Counted from the stretch's first letter, positions 1 to 7,685 are shown. The stretch: DNA of 9,291 nt from Spirochaetota bacterium (GCA_022709445.1 JAKLIU010000059.1:1-9291); one strand, 5' to 3'. The notes: generated from the sequence alone by a model not told the origin. A program made the numbers and translations.

Positions 1-589
1 CCTCCCCCGCTCCTTCGACTCCGCCCTCTACCTGTTCGGGCCGGAGCTCTCCATCCTGCCCGGATGGCCGGTGACCCTGTCCGGCCTCGCCTCCGCCCCG
101 CCGGCGATGGCGGGCGAGGGCGGGTCGGCCCGCGTCGCGGCGGTCACGGAAGCCGGAGAGTTCTGCGTGTGGACCCAGTCCGGCGCGGTGGACGACGGCT
201 TCCCCGTCACGCTGTACGGCACCTTCGACGCGCCGCCCGCCTGGGCGCCGGGGCTCAGGTCCTGGTACCTGGTGTCCGTGGAAGGCACCCTCTGGCGCGT
301 CGGCCCGGACGGCTCGCTCTTGGGCTCCGCGCCGCTTTCCCGGGGAGGCTCGCGCGACTCGGCCCTCCTGGTCCGCGACGAGGACGGCGACGGGCGCGAG
401 GAAATCTACCTGGCCGGCGGCGGGGACGCGCTCTACGCCTTCGCCGGCGACCTGTCGCCCCTGCAGGGCTATCCGGTGGCGGGCTCCGGCCTGCCGTCCT
501 TCATCGACGCCGACGGCGACGGGGACCGGGACATGGTGACGCGCGGGGCGGACGACACGGTGCACGCGCACCAGGGAGGCACCCCGTGA
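1..589 (+). CDS. FG-GAP/VCBS-like repeat protein, C-terminal part (5' end outside window)
   Basis: The frame is open from the left edge (first whole codon at base 2) to a TGA at 587-589, so only the last ~195 residues are seen and the true start lies upstream. The visible part alternates short beta-strand-like stretches with acidic loops. Two loops, DEDGDGREEI and DADGDGDRDMV, match the calcium-binding D-x-D-x-D-G type loops of FG-GAP/VCBS repeats, and phrases such as GPDGSLLG and GGGDALYAF look like propeller blade turns. Such repeats are known from extracytoplasmic beta-propellers that bind ligands or other proteins; no catalytic motif is visible. The TGA overlaps the GTG start of the next gene by four bases, so the two are probably co-translated. 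Lacking the N-terminus, I cannot say whether it has a signal peptide. The family call is moderately sure; the function is unknown. Confidence 0.72.
   Translation, partial: LPRSFDSALYLFGPELSILPGWPVTLSGLASAPPAMAGEGGSARVAAVTEAGEFCVWTQSGAVDDGFPVTLYGTFDAPPAWAPGLRSWYLVSVEGTLWRVGPDGSLLGSAPLSRGGSRDSALLVRDEDGDGREEIYLAGGGDALYAFAGDLSPLQGYPVAGSGLPSFIDADGDGDRDMVTRGADDTVHAHQGGTP
573..588 (+). promoter_or_regulatory. Shine-Dalgarno and overlapping GTG start of the lipoprotein gene
   Basis: AGGGAGG at 573-579 lies six bases before GTG at 586-588. This decides the start in favour of the GTG over the in-frame ATGs at 616 and 619, which have no comparable ribosome site. The GTG overlaps the TGA of the upstream gene (GTGA, 586-589), a layout typical of translational coupling. 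Confidence 0.65.
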
Positions 590-1683
590 ACGCGACAGCC
601 GACCGCAGCCGCCGCATGATGGCGCGCACAGTCCTTATCCTGGCCGTCGCCGCCTGCTCGCTCTCCGCGCTGGCTTCCTGCGCCTCCATCCAGACGGACG
701 TGCGCTACGACGGCCCGGCGGGGACCGCTCCCGCCGCGCTTGAGTCGCTGGAGCTGCGGCTGGTCTCCCTGCGCGCCAACCCGGATCCCGCCGCGCTCGC
801 CCAGGTACGCTCGGAACTGGAAGCGCTCTCGCGGACTCCCTCCACGGACCAGGCCTGGCTGGCCCGCGTGCTGGCCCTGCGCGCGGACGCCGAGCTCCTG
901 TCCGGGGACCGGCAGGCGGCCGCGCGGATGGCCGCCCAGGCCCTCGAGGCCTGGGGCGGCGACGAGCTGGCCGCGCTCGCCGGGGCCCGCCTGGCAGCGG
1001 ACGACGCCGAACGGCTGGCCCTGCTGGAACGGTACATGCAGGTCTCGGACGGCGCCCTCAGGCTGCGGGCCGAGCTGGGCGCGACCCTCTCCCGCCTGGG
1101 CAGGCACCGGGACGCCCTGGCCGCCTTCGACGCCGCCCTGCCCTTCCTGGCACCCGAGTACGGCTTCCTGTACGGGGCGGAGCGCGACCGCGCCTGGGCG
1201 CTCAAGGACTCGGCGGTGGCTCCCGGGAGCGCCTCTACCTCCTTCCTGACCGGCGATCCCATCCCCCTGGCGGGCATGGTGGCGCTGACCGTCGGCGAGA
1301 CCGGCTCCCTGGACTGGTTCACCGGCGGCGCCCCCTGGGACCCGGGCGTACTCTTCGAGCGGCTCAAGGCCGCCGGCTGGTTCGCCGACCCGTCCGCCCC
1401 CGGTTCGACGCCGGCCACGCGCAAGGACGCCGCGCTCTTCCTCTGGAGCCTCATGGCCCGGGGCGAGGCGGCGATGCGGACGCGCTACACGGTGCGCTAC
1501 GCCGCCCGCGGCTCCAGTCCCGTGCCCGACGTGCCCTACGCGAGCCCCTGGTTCGACGGGGTGGTGGGCACGGTCGAGGAAGGGATCATGGCCCTGGTGG
1601 ACGGCCGGAACTTCTCGCCGGACGCCCCGGCCAGCGGGCTGGATTTCTTCAACTGGCTCCTCGCGGCGGCGGCGTGGCGCTGA
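586..1683 (+). CDS. Lipoprotein with helical (TPR-like) middle and degenerate SLH-like C-terminus
   Basis: Predicted 365 residues from GTG 586 (356 or 355 if ATG 616 or 619 is used). Residues 7-32 form a type II signal peptide: an Arg-rich start (RSRRMMAR), a hydrophobic core (TVLILAVAACSLSA) and the lipobox LASC with Cys32, so the mature protein is probably lipid-anchored in a membrane. Residues ~50-205 are Ala/Leu/Arg-rich and predicted helical; RLGRHRDALAAFDAALPFL (171-188) has a TPR-helix pattern. From ~278, ATRKDAALFLWSLMA resembles the TR-x-E-x(2-3)-LL end of an SLH repeat, and 314-359 (PDVPYASPWFDGVVGTV, then EEGIM..VDGRNFSPDAP, then FFNWLL) follows the SLH order D-V-x-W-x(2)-I-x(4)-G-I-x(3)-D-G-x-F-x-P. 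SLH domains usually bind cell-wall polymers. The protein is therefore inferred to be an envelope protein, perhaps joining membrane and wall. It sits between the propeller gene and recG (10-base gap to recG). Lipoprotein status is fairly sure; the SLH call is tentative. Confidence 0.8.
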   Translation: MNATADRSRRMMARTVLILAVAACSLSALASCASIQTDVRYDGPAGTAPAALESLELRLVSLRANPDPAALAQVRSELEALSRTPSTDQAWLARVLALRADAELLSGDRQAAARMAAQALEAWGGDELAALAGARLAADDAERLALLERYMQVSDGALRLRAELGATLSRLGRHRDALAAFDAALPFLAPEYGFLYGAERDRAWALKDSAVAPGSASTSFLTGDPIPLAGMVALTVGETGSLDWFTGGAPWDPGVLFERLKAAGWFADPSAPGSTPATRKDAALFLWSLMARGEAAMRTRYTVRYAARGSSPVPDVPYASPWFDGVVGTVEEGIMALVDGRNFSPDAPASGLDFFNWLLAAAAWR

Positions 1684-1693
1684 GGGCGGACCC

Positions 1694-3760
1694 GTGTTCC
1701 TGAGAGAGCTGGCCGCCCCGCTGGACGCCCTCAGGGGAGCCGGGCCGGCCGTGCTCAAGCGGCTCGCCAGGCTGGGGCTGTACACCGCCGCGGACCTCCT
1801 CCTCTTCCCGCCGCGGGACTACGAGGACCGCAGCGCCCCGATCCCGCTCTCAGGTTTCGGGCGCGGCCCGGTCAACTGCCAGGCCACGGTCATGGCCCAC
1901 GACTGGTTCGGCTTCGGCCGGATGCGCACCCTCAAGGTGTGGATAGAGGACGGGGAAGGCACGCGGGCCGCCCTGGTCTGCTTCAACCGGCCCTTCCTGG
2001 AACGACAGCTGCCCGTCGGCTCGGCCGTCAGGGTGTTCGGCCGCTTCGAGTACAAGTACGGCGACCTGCAGTCCTCGTCCTTCGACGCGATACCCGCGGC
2101 TGACGGAGCAGCCTTCTCGCCGGAGGGCGTGCTGCCCGTCTACCCGCTGACCGACGGCCTGGCCCAGGGCACCATGCGCAAGCTCCTGGCCCAGGCCCTC
2201 AGGCTGTGGGGCGCGGTGGACGACGAGCTCCCGGCCGCGGTGCGCGCCGCGCGGGGGCTGTGCCGCAAGGCCGAGGCCCTGCGGATGCTCCACGCCCCCG
2301 CCTCGCCCTCGGAGGCCGCGGAAGCCAGGCGGGCCCTCGCCTACGAGGAGCTCTTCTACCTGCAGGTGATGGTAGGCAGGCGGGCCCTGGAGCGCAGGCG
2401 GGATCCAGTCGCACGGGCGGCGCCGGTGGATACCCTGGCGCGGGAGCTGGAGGCGCGCCTGCCGTTCAGCCTGACCGCCGACCAGCGGACCGTCCTCGCG
2501 GAACTGGCTGCCGACATGGCGGGTCCCTGGCCCATGGCCCGTCTCCTCCAGGGCGACGTGGGCTCGGGCAAGACCCTGGTTGCCTTCATGGCCGCCCTGC
2601 ACGCCATCGCCGCGGGCGGCCAGGCCGCGCTCATGGCCCCCACCGAGCTCCTGGCCCGCCAGCACGCGGACACCGCCGCCCGCCTCCTGGAACCCCTGGG
2701 CGTGCGCCTGGCCTTCCTGTCGGGCAACGTGGCCGACGCGGCCCGCAAGCCGCTCCTGGCAGCGCTCTCCCGCGGCGACATCGACCTGGCCATCGGCACG
2801 CACGCGCTCTTTTCCGAAGACGTGGCCTACCGGAACCTGCGCTTCGTCGTCGTGGACGAACAGCACCGCTTCGGCGTGCTCCAGCGCCTGGCCATGGGCG
2901 CCAAGGGCAACCGGCCGGACCTGCTCATGATGAGCGCCACGCCCATACCGCGCAGCCTGGCGCTGACCGTGTACGGCGACCTGGCCGTATCCGTCATCCG
3001 CACCATGCCGGAGGGGCGCAAGCCCGTGGTCACCCATTTGGCCAGGCAGGGCAACGAGGGCCGGGTCTACGAGTTCGTGCGCCGGGAACTGGCGGCCGGC
3101 CGCCGCGCGTACTTCGTGTACCCGCTGGTGGAACGCTCCGACCGGGTGGAACTGAAGGACGCGGAGGCCATGTACCGCCGCCTCCGCGGGGAAGTGTTCC
3201 CTGAGTTCCGCGGGGGCCTGATCCACGCCCGGCTGCCGGAGGCGGACAAGCGCGCGACCATGGCGGCATTCACGCGCGGCGAGCTGTCGTTCATCGTGGC
3301 CACCAGCGTGGTGGAGGTGGGCGTCGACGTGCCCGAGGCCACCTGCATGGTCATCGAGCACGCGGAGCGCTTCGGGCTGGCCGCCCTGCACCAGCTGCGC
3401 GGCCGCGTCGGGCGGAGCACCCTGCAGTCGTACTGCTTCCTGGTGTGGTCGGAGAAACTGGGCGACGAGGGCAAGCGACGCGTCATGGCCATGAAGGAGA
3501 CGAACGACGGCTTCCTGATCGCCGAGGAGGACCTGCGCATGCGGGGCCCGGGCGAGATAACCGGCACCGCCCAGGCCGGCTCCCTGCGCCTGGCCTTCGC
3601 CGACCCGGTGCGCGACGCCGGGCTCCTGGAGGCCGCCCGCGCTGACGCCCTGGCCATCCTGGAGGCCGACCCTTCCCTGTCCGGCGCGGACGGTTCCGTC
3701 CTGCGCGCCGTGCTGGATCGGGCCAGCCCCTTCGCCGAACGGACCGCCGCGACGGGATGA
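1694..3760 (+). CDS. recG: ATP-dependent DNA helicase RecG
   Basis: 688 residues, close to the usual ~690, and complete. RecG is a cytoplasmic double-stranded DNA translocase that remodels stalled replication forks and branched DNA (Holliday junctions, D- and R-loops). The N-terminal wedge region starts with a helix-hairpin-like segment (LRGAGPAVLKRLARLGLYTA) and RDYEDR. The helicase core shows Walker A GDVGSGKT (287-294, Lys293), the DEQH box (388-391, in VVDEQHRFGV), SAT (414-416), motif V VVEVGVDVPEA and motif VI HQLRGRVGRS (566-575). The C-terminal RGPGE-x(4)-TAQ keeps Arg617 and Gln627, equivalent to E. coli Arg630 and Gln640, which are needed to couple ATP use to translocation. The start is GTG, 10 bases after the upstream stop, with a weak GAGGG ribosome site at 1682-1686; all family N-terminal features lie after it. 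Small differences from common RecG: HAR rather than HGR in motif IV (Ala512) and TAQ rather than TRQ. Likely co-transcribed with the two envelope genes upstream. Confidence 0.97.
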   Translation: MFLRELAAPLDALRGAGPAVLKRLARLGLYTAADLLLFPPRDYEDRSAPIPLSGFGRGPVNCQATVMAHDWFGFGRMRTLKVWIEDGEGTRAALVCFNRPFLERQLPVGSAVRVFGRFEYKYGDLQSSSFDAIPAADGAAFSPEGVLPVYPLTDGLAQGTMRKLLAQALRLWGAVDDELPAAVRAARGLCRKAEALRMLHAPASPSEAAEARRALAYEELFYLQVMVGRRALERRRDPVARAAPVDTLARELEARLPFSLTADQRTVLAELAADMAGPWPMARLLQGDVGSGKTLVAFMAALHAIAAGGQAALMAPTELLARQHADTAARLLEPLGVRLAFLSGNVADAARKPLLAALSRGDIDLAIGTHALFSEDVAYRNLRFVVVDEQHRFGVLQRLAMGAKGNRPDLLMMSATPIPRSLALTVYGDLAVSVIRTMPEGRKPVVTHLARQGNEGRVYEFVRRELAAGRRAYFVYPLVERSDRVELKDAEAMYRRLRGEVFPEFRGGLIHARLPEADKRATMAAFTRGELSFIVATSVVEVGVDVPEATCMVIEHAERFGLAALHQLRGRVGRSTLQSYCFLVWSEKLGDEGKRRVMAMKETNDGFLIAEEDLRMRGPGEITGTAQAGSLRLAFADPVRDAGLLEAARADALAILEADPSLSGADGSVLRAVLDRASPFAERTAATG

Positions 3761-3787
3761 AAAAGCCCGCCCCCGTGGGGGGCGGGC
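3760..3787 (-). terminator. Intrinsic terminator of the Ig-repeat gene, in the convergent junction
   Basis: GCCCGCCCCC (3765-3774) pairs with GGGGGCGGGC (3778-3787) around a three-base loop, giving a 10-bp GC stem. A5 at 3760-3764 becomes T5 after the stem on the minus strand, so it terminates transcription leaving the Ig-repeat gene (stop at 3816-3818). On the plus strand the stem is followed by CTGAAAG, with no U-tract, so it is at best a weak end for recG; the stem may still stall polymerase in that direction. The first A of the run is the last base of the recG stop codon. Confidence 0.85.
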
Positions 3788-3815
3788 CTGAAAGCCCAGG
3801 CAGCGCTTGTCGTTC

Positions 3816-6800
3816 TCAGGGCACGAAACTCGCCTGCCGGGGCACGGAACCCACGGGATAGTGGGCCCTTGGTTTCCCGGATGCATCCAGGAGCAGGTAC
3901 ACGACGTGCCCGGTGAAATTGGCGGGGAATGAGTATGTCAGCGTTTCAGGGATTCGGTGCGTTTCCCAGACGCCGGCGACACGCTTGGCGTACATCATGC
4001 TCACCCTGGAAAAATCGTAGTAAATGACATGCGGATCGCCTCCGGCATCCGTATCGATGTCGGTGTAGAAACCGGTTATCCCGTCCGACACGGGCGTCGT
4101 GACGGAGAAGATCGCCCCGGGACTGGATGCGTACGCGTACTTCAGGTCCCCGGAATCGCCGTTGAAGTAGCTTATGTGTATGCCTCCGCTCGAGTCCACG
4201 TCGAGTGCCGCGTAATCGCCCACGTTTCCCGTGGCATCCACGGTGCGTACGTTCCACGCCACGCCATTGTAATATGCCAATTTGAGCTTGAGGTTTGTCG
4301 TGTCTCGATAGGCTATCACGGGGTACCAAGCGGTCGGGGTGGTCGCGTTGGGGTACGGATACATGCCCAGCGACGCGTACCGGCCGACGTCCCCACCGGC
4401 CGGGGCGTCCAGTTCGAGCGGCGTCCAGGTCGCTCCGGAGTCGGTCGACGAGTAGAGCATCAGCTTCATGGACGCGCTGTCGTAGCCGGACAGGTAGACC
4501 CTGGTGTCGCCCGCCGTGAGCGGGTCGGGGTCATGCAGCCCGAGACTCAGGAAGTTGGTCAGCGAAGAGGTCACCGTGACCCTCGCGCCGAAGACGGCCC
4601 CGCCGTCGACCGAGCGGCGCAGGCTGACGCCCAGCGGCATGCCCGCGGTCGCCTTGGTATTGTTCCAGGCCACGAAGACCTCGTCGGCCCCGGTCTGCGG
4701 CTGCACGGCCACGGCGCTCGAGGTCATGGTGAACTTCTCCGATGCGCTCAGGCTGACCGGAGCGAGCCAGGAGCCGCCGTCGTACCGGTCCAGCGCCTGG
4801 TAGAGATTGCCCGCTCCCCCATTGTAGGTGGACAGGGCGTAGAGCTCGTTCCCCTGGGCCGTCATGGAGAACCACGGGTTGCGGTCCGAGGCGATGGGGG
4901 TGATGACCTGCCAGATGTCCAGGTTCACGCCGTTGGAGAGCTTCCCGTTCGTGGTGACGTACAGATTGCCTGAGGTCGCGGTCGCGGGGACGTCCACCGT
5001 GATGGAGTCGGCGGTCCAGGCTGTCACCGTCCCGGCCACGGTGCCCGCGCCGGCCTTGAACGATACCGTGGAACCCGCGGTGAAGTTGCTGCCGTAGATG
5101 ACCAGGGAATCGGCCGGGGTCAGGCCGCGGGTCGCGGAGCTCTTGCTGAGGTAGTCGATATGCGGATGCACGTCCACCGTCACCGCTGCCGAGACCGTCA
5201 CGTTCCCCGCGAGGTCGGTCGCGCGGGCCAAGAGGACGATGTCATCCTTGGCGCTGCCCGCCACGCCGGCGTAGGTATCCCATCCGTAGGAGAAGCTCTC
5301 GAGGCCGATGATCCCGGCGCTGCCGAAGCCGGAACCGTCTATATTCAGCTCGACCGTAGACAGGTTGTCGTCAATGGCGTAACCCGCGATCGACACCAGC
5401 CCGTAACCGATCCAGTCCGGATCCTCGTCAGGGGGCGATTCGATGGCTATCACCGGAGGCGTGTTGTCGATGTTCAATTGCACGCTGGCGCTGTTGGTCG
5501 CCGGGGTGTCGGTATCCACCCTCACCGCGAAGGTGTGCAGGCCGTCGGCCAGGGACAATGGATCGATGCCGGCATCGGTGGTGTTGAGTGTGACGGTCCA
5601 GGTGGCGAAACCGTCACCGGTGCTCACCGGGTACTCCGTCGGCAGGCCGTCCACGGTCACCGCCACCGCCACCACCGTGGCCGCGTCGTCGGGATCGGCG
5701 GTGCCGCTGATGACGAGGTCGCCTTTGAGGTAGTCGCCGTTGGCCGGCGACAGGATGCTGATGCTGGGAACCGAATCGGTTCGCGTCACGGTCCGTTCGA
5801 GGATGGTCGCGTTTCCCGCCCGGTCCCTGGCTTCCACCTGGATGGTGTAGTCCGTGTCCACCGTGAGCGCCGTGGTATCCCATGAGAAGGACCACAGCCC
5901 CGAGCTGAGCGAGGGCAAGATGTCCCCGTCGACCAGCCAGACCGCGCCGAGGGCTTCCTTCACGCGCAGCCGCAGGTAGTCCAGGGTCCAGGCGTCGCTC
6001 GCCGATCCGGTCACGTTGACGATGCCGGAGACTTCCGCCAAGGATATCGGCTGGGCCATCGCGAGACCGGGATCCGTATTGTCGAAGATCACCTCGTACA
6101 CGGCGTCCGTGAAGCCGCCCCACTCGTCGACTACCCGCAACGTGACGGTTTTCAACCCGTTCCCGCCGGCCGCGGTGACGGCGACGGTGTCAAGTTCCAG
6201 GGTCCAGTCCGCCAGGCCGGAGCCCGGCGCACCAGGGGTGAACGTCGTCACATCCGAGAACGCGGCATCGCCTACCTTGTAGCGCACCGCGGCCAAGTCC
6301 TCCCCGGCATCCGCATCGCTCACCGAACCGGACAGGGAAATCACGTCCCGGTAGTATCCCCCGCCGCTGATTCCGGCCACCGCCCCGAATACCGGCATGG
6401 AATTGTCGACGTACACGGATATGGACGCGGGTACGCCCTCGGCGCTCGCCATGTCGATGGCTTGCGCGGTCAAGGTGAGCGGGCCGTTGGGCATCGCGCT
6501 CACGTCTACGTCCAGGGTCCAGTTGTTGGTGCCGTTGACCGTCCGCCACGTGACTTCGTCCCCGACCTTGAGCTGGACCAGCTGGACGCCGCCAGCGTCG
6601 AAGCTGGTACCGCCGATGGTCACCACGCCGGTGGCCAGGCTTCCGGAAGGGGGAGAGACTATGGCGACTTCAGGAGGCTTGTTGTCGATGTTGACCGGTA
6701 TGTTCGCGGTGGCGTACAGCCCCGTGGTATCCTTGGCGCGTGCGACCACCGTGCGGATGCCGTCGCCGAGCGTGTTGGTGTCGAGCGAGATCGACCAGGT

Positions 6801-7616
6801 CGGGCTGGCACCGGTGGCGGGAGTCCAGGTGACGCCGCCATTGAAGCTGACATCGACGGAAGCGATCCCGTTGTTGTCTTCCGCGGTTCCCTCGAACAGG
6901 ACGGTATCCTGCAGGTAGACCACCACGTCCGTGCCGCTGGCCGGTGCCGTGAAGGCGACCTGCGGTATCGTCTTGTCCACGTTGAAGGTCCTGGTGACCA
7001 CGGTGCCCACCGTCAGGGGCGAATCGCGGAAGCCTTGGACCGAGACCTGGTAATCGGTCTCCGCCAAGTCGGTGGCGTCGAGTACGTAGCTCCACACCAC
7101 GCTGCCGCTGGCCTCCACCCAGCCCGTGTCGTAGGGGTGCAGGGGATCGAGACTCTCCACTCTCACGTTCACCGTGCTGACGCGGCTGCCTATGCCCACG
7201 ATGGGCACGAAGCCGTTGACGCTCTGGTCGAGCTTTGGATTGATGATCGACACGATGGGGCCGTCGTTGTCCACGATCAGGTTCAGGAAGTCGTAGGCGA
7301 AGTAGCCGCTCGTGTCCCTGACCCTCAACCGGATGGGCAGCGCGCCGTCGAGATACAGCCTGGCCGGCGGGTCGTCGGCCGACATCTCCGCGGTATTGAG
7401 GCTGTACTCCCAGTTGCCGGTCCCGGTGGCGGACACATAGCTCGCTCCGTTGTCGAAGGACAGCTCCACGAGCGAGATGCCCTTGTCGTCCGAGGCGGTA
7501 CCGGCGATGAGGACCATCCCGTCCACGTAATCGCCTTCTTCGTGGCTGGTGATCTCGGCGCTCGGGGGCAGGTCGATGTCCACCGCAGGCTTGCACGAAT
7601 ACCCGGCGATAACCAC
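3816..7616 (-). CDS. Large surface lipoprotein: eight Ig-like repeats, IPT/TIG domain, C-terminal propeller (start codon region broken)
   Basis: Open frame of 1266 codons from GTG 7616 to TGA 3816-3818. Numbering from that GTG: eight tandem Ig-like modules of ~93-108 residues at ~18-117, 118-214, 215-311, 312-404, 405-512, 513-613, 614-718 and 719-815. Their shared pattern is DN-x(2)-P-x-V-x-I-x-SP-x(2)-G at the start, then GTA-x-D-x(2)-G, a W-x(3)-LDT turn, and RA-x-D-x(2)-G near the end. An IPT/TIG domain follows (~818-900; SLVIYGSNFTAGSTVSF), then a propeller-like region (~905-1266). That region has one Asp-box S-x-D-x-G-x-T-W (1057-1064), a degenerate one (SVDGGAVF, 1002-1009), and three blade repeats of the form LDVDSSGGIHISYFNGDSG. 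No sialidase active-site residues are evident. The architecture is that of a rod carrying a binding head on the cell surface; adhesion or polymer binding is inference. The residues before the Cys (AGYSC, Cys8) are the end of a lipoprotein signal whose beginning lies upstream of this GTG, beyond a TAG (see separate entry). GTG 7616 has no Shine-Dalgarno and is unlikely to be the native start. The gene is visibly less GC-rich than its neighbours. Confidence 0.88.
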   Translation of the reverse strand: MVIAGYSCKPAVDIDLPPSAEITSHEEGDYVDGMVLIAGTASDDKGISLVELSFDNGASYVSATGTGNWEYSLNTAEMSADDPPARLYLDGALPIRLRVRDTSGYFAYDFLNLIVDNDGPIVSIINPKLDQSVNGFVPIVGIGSRVSTVNVRVESLDPLHPYDTGWVEASGSVVWSYVLDATDLAETDYQVSVQGFRDSPLTVGTVVTRTFNVDKTIPQVAFTAPASGTDVVVYLQDTVLFEGTAEDNNGIASVDVSFNGGVTWTPATGASPTWSISLDTNTLGDGIRTVVARAKDTTGLYATANIPVNIDNKPPEVAIVSPPSGSLATGVVTIGGTSFDAGGVQLVQLKVGDEVTWRTVNGTNNWTLDVDVSAMPNGPLTLTAQAIDMASAEGVPASISVYVDNSMPVFGAVAGISGGGYYRDVISLSGSVSDADAGEDLAAVRYKVGDAAFSDVTTFTPGAPGSGLADWTLELDTVAVTAAGGNGLKTVTLRVVDEWGGFTDAVYEVIFDNTDPGLAMAQPISLAEVSGIVNVTGSASDAWTLDYLRLRVKEALGAVWLVDGDILPSLSSGLWSFSWDTTALTVDTDYTIQVEARDRAGNATILERTVTRTDSVPSISILSPANGDYLKGDLVISGTADPDDAATVVAVAVTVDGLPTEYPVSTGDGFATWTVTLNTTDAGIDPLSLADGLHTFAVRVDTDTPATNSASVQLNIDNTPPVIAIESPPDEDPDWIGYGLVSIAGYAIDDNLSTVELNIDGSGFGSAGIIGLESFSYGWDTYAGVAGSAKDDIVLLARATDLAGNVTVSAAVTVDVHPHIDYLSKSSATRGLTPADSLVIYGSNFTAGSTVSFKAGAGTVAGTVTAWTADSITVDVPATATSGNLYVTTNGKLSNGVNLDIWQVITPIASDRNPWFSMTAQGNELYALSTYNGGAGNLYQALDRYDGGSWLAPVSLSASEKFTMTSSAVAVQPQTGADEVFVAWNNTKATAGMPLGVSLRRSVDGGAVFGARVTVTSSLTNFLSLGLHDPDPLTAGDTRVYLSGYDSASMKLMLYSSTDSGATWTPLELDAPAGGDVGRYASLGMYPYPNATTPTAWYPVIAYRDTTNLKLKLAYYNGVAWNVRTVDATGNVGDYAALDVDSSGGIHISYFNGDSGDLKYAYASSPGAIFSVTTPVSDGITGFYTDIDTDAGGDPHVIYYDFSRVSMMYAKRVAGVWETHRIPETLTYSFPANFTGHVVYLLLDASGKPRAHYPVGSVPRQASFVP

Positions 7617-7669
7617 CGCCGCTATGAGCAGGGAGAAGAATATCCGGTTCCGCTACATGGTTTCCTCCT
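7617..7669 (-). pseudogene. Native start region of the Ig-repeat lipoprotein, interrupted by TAG at codon 2
   Basis: On the minus strand AGGAGG (7664-7669) lies five bases before ATG (7658-7656), an ideal start. The next codon (7655-7653) is TAG, and then the frame continues in phase with the 1266-codon ORF: R-N-R-I-F-F-S-L-L-I-A-A, then V-V-I-A-G-Y-S-C. Read as M-x-R-N-R-I-F-F-S-L-L..., this is a standard lipoprotein signal peptide with basic start, hydrophobic core and Cys. One base change would turn TAG into AAG (Lys) or CAG (Gln), common second codons. TAG is the stop of pckG in this same window, so there is no sign that TAG is reassigned. Other in-frame candidates before GTG 7616 are only ATA and CTG codons. 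The site is therefore either a recent nonsense mutation, a sequence error, or a regulated start. Confidence 0.7.
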
Positions 7670-7685
7670 GGGAAGCTGCTATAAA

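Noticed and set aside
64..585. Extension of the lipoprotein frame upstream of GTG 586, starting at ATG 64
   Set aside because: The upstream part is Arg/Gly-rich shadow sequence of the propeller gene, and the signal peptide and Shine-Dalgarno both place the start at 586 (or 616/619).
469..1785. 438-codon open frame on the minus strand opposite the lipoprotein gene
   Set aside because: Low-complexity Gly/Arg/Pro/Val composition, crosses three gene boundaries and has no recognisable motif; a shadow of high GC.
3765..3787. Bidirectional terminator also ending recG
   Set aside because: The stem is strong but no U-run follows on the plus strand, so only the minus-strand direction is supported.
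1850..3886. 678-codon open frame on the minus strand opposite recG
   Set aside because: It is antisense to a fully recognisable recG, has a His/Gln/Gly/Arg/Ala-rich composition typical of the opposite strand of GC-rich genes, and shows no domain.
7653..7655. Genome-wide reassignment of TAG to an amino acid
   Set aside because: pckG ends at TAG at the expected family length, immediately before a strong terminator, and reading through it would translate the terminator hairpin.
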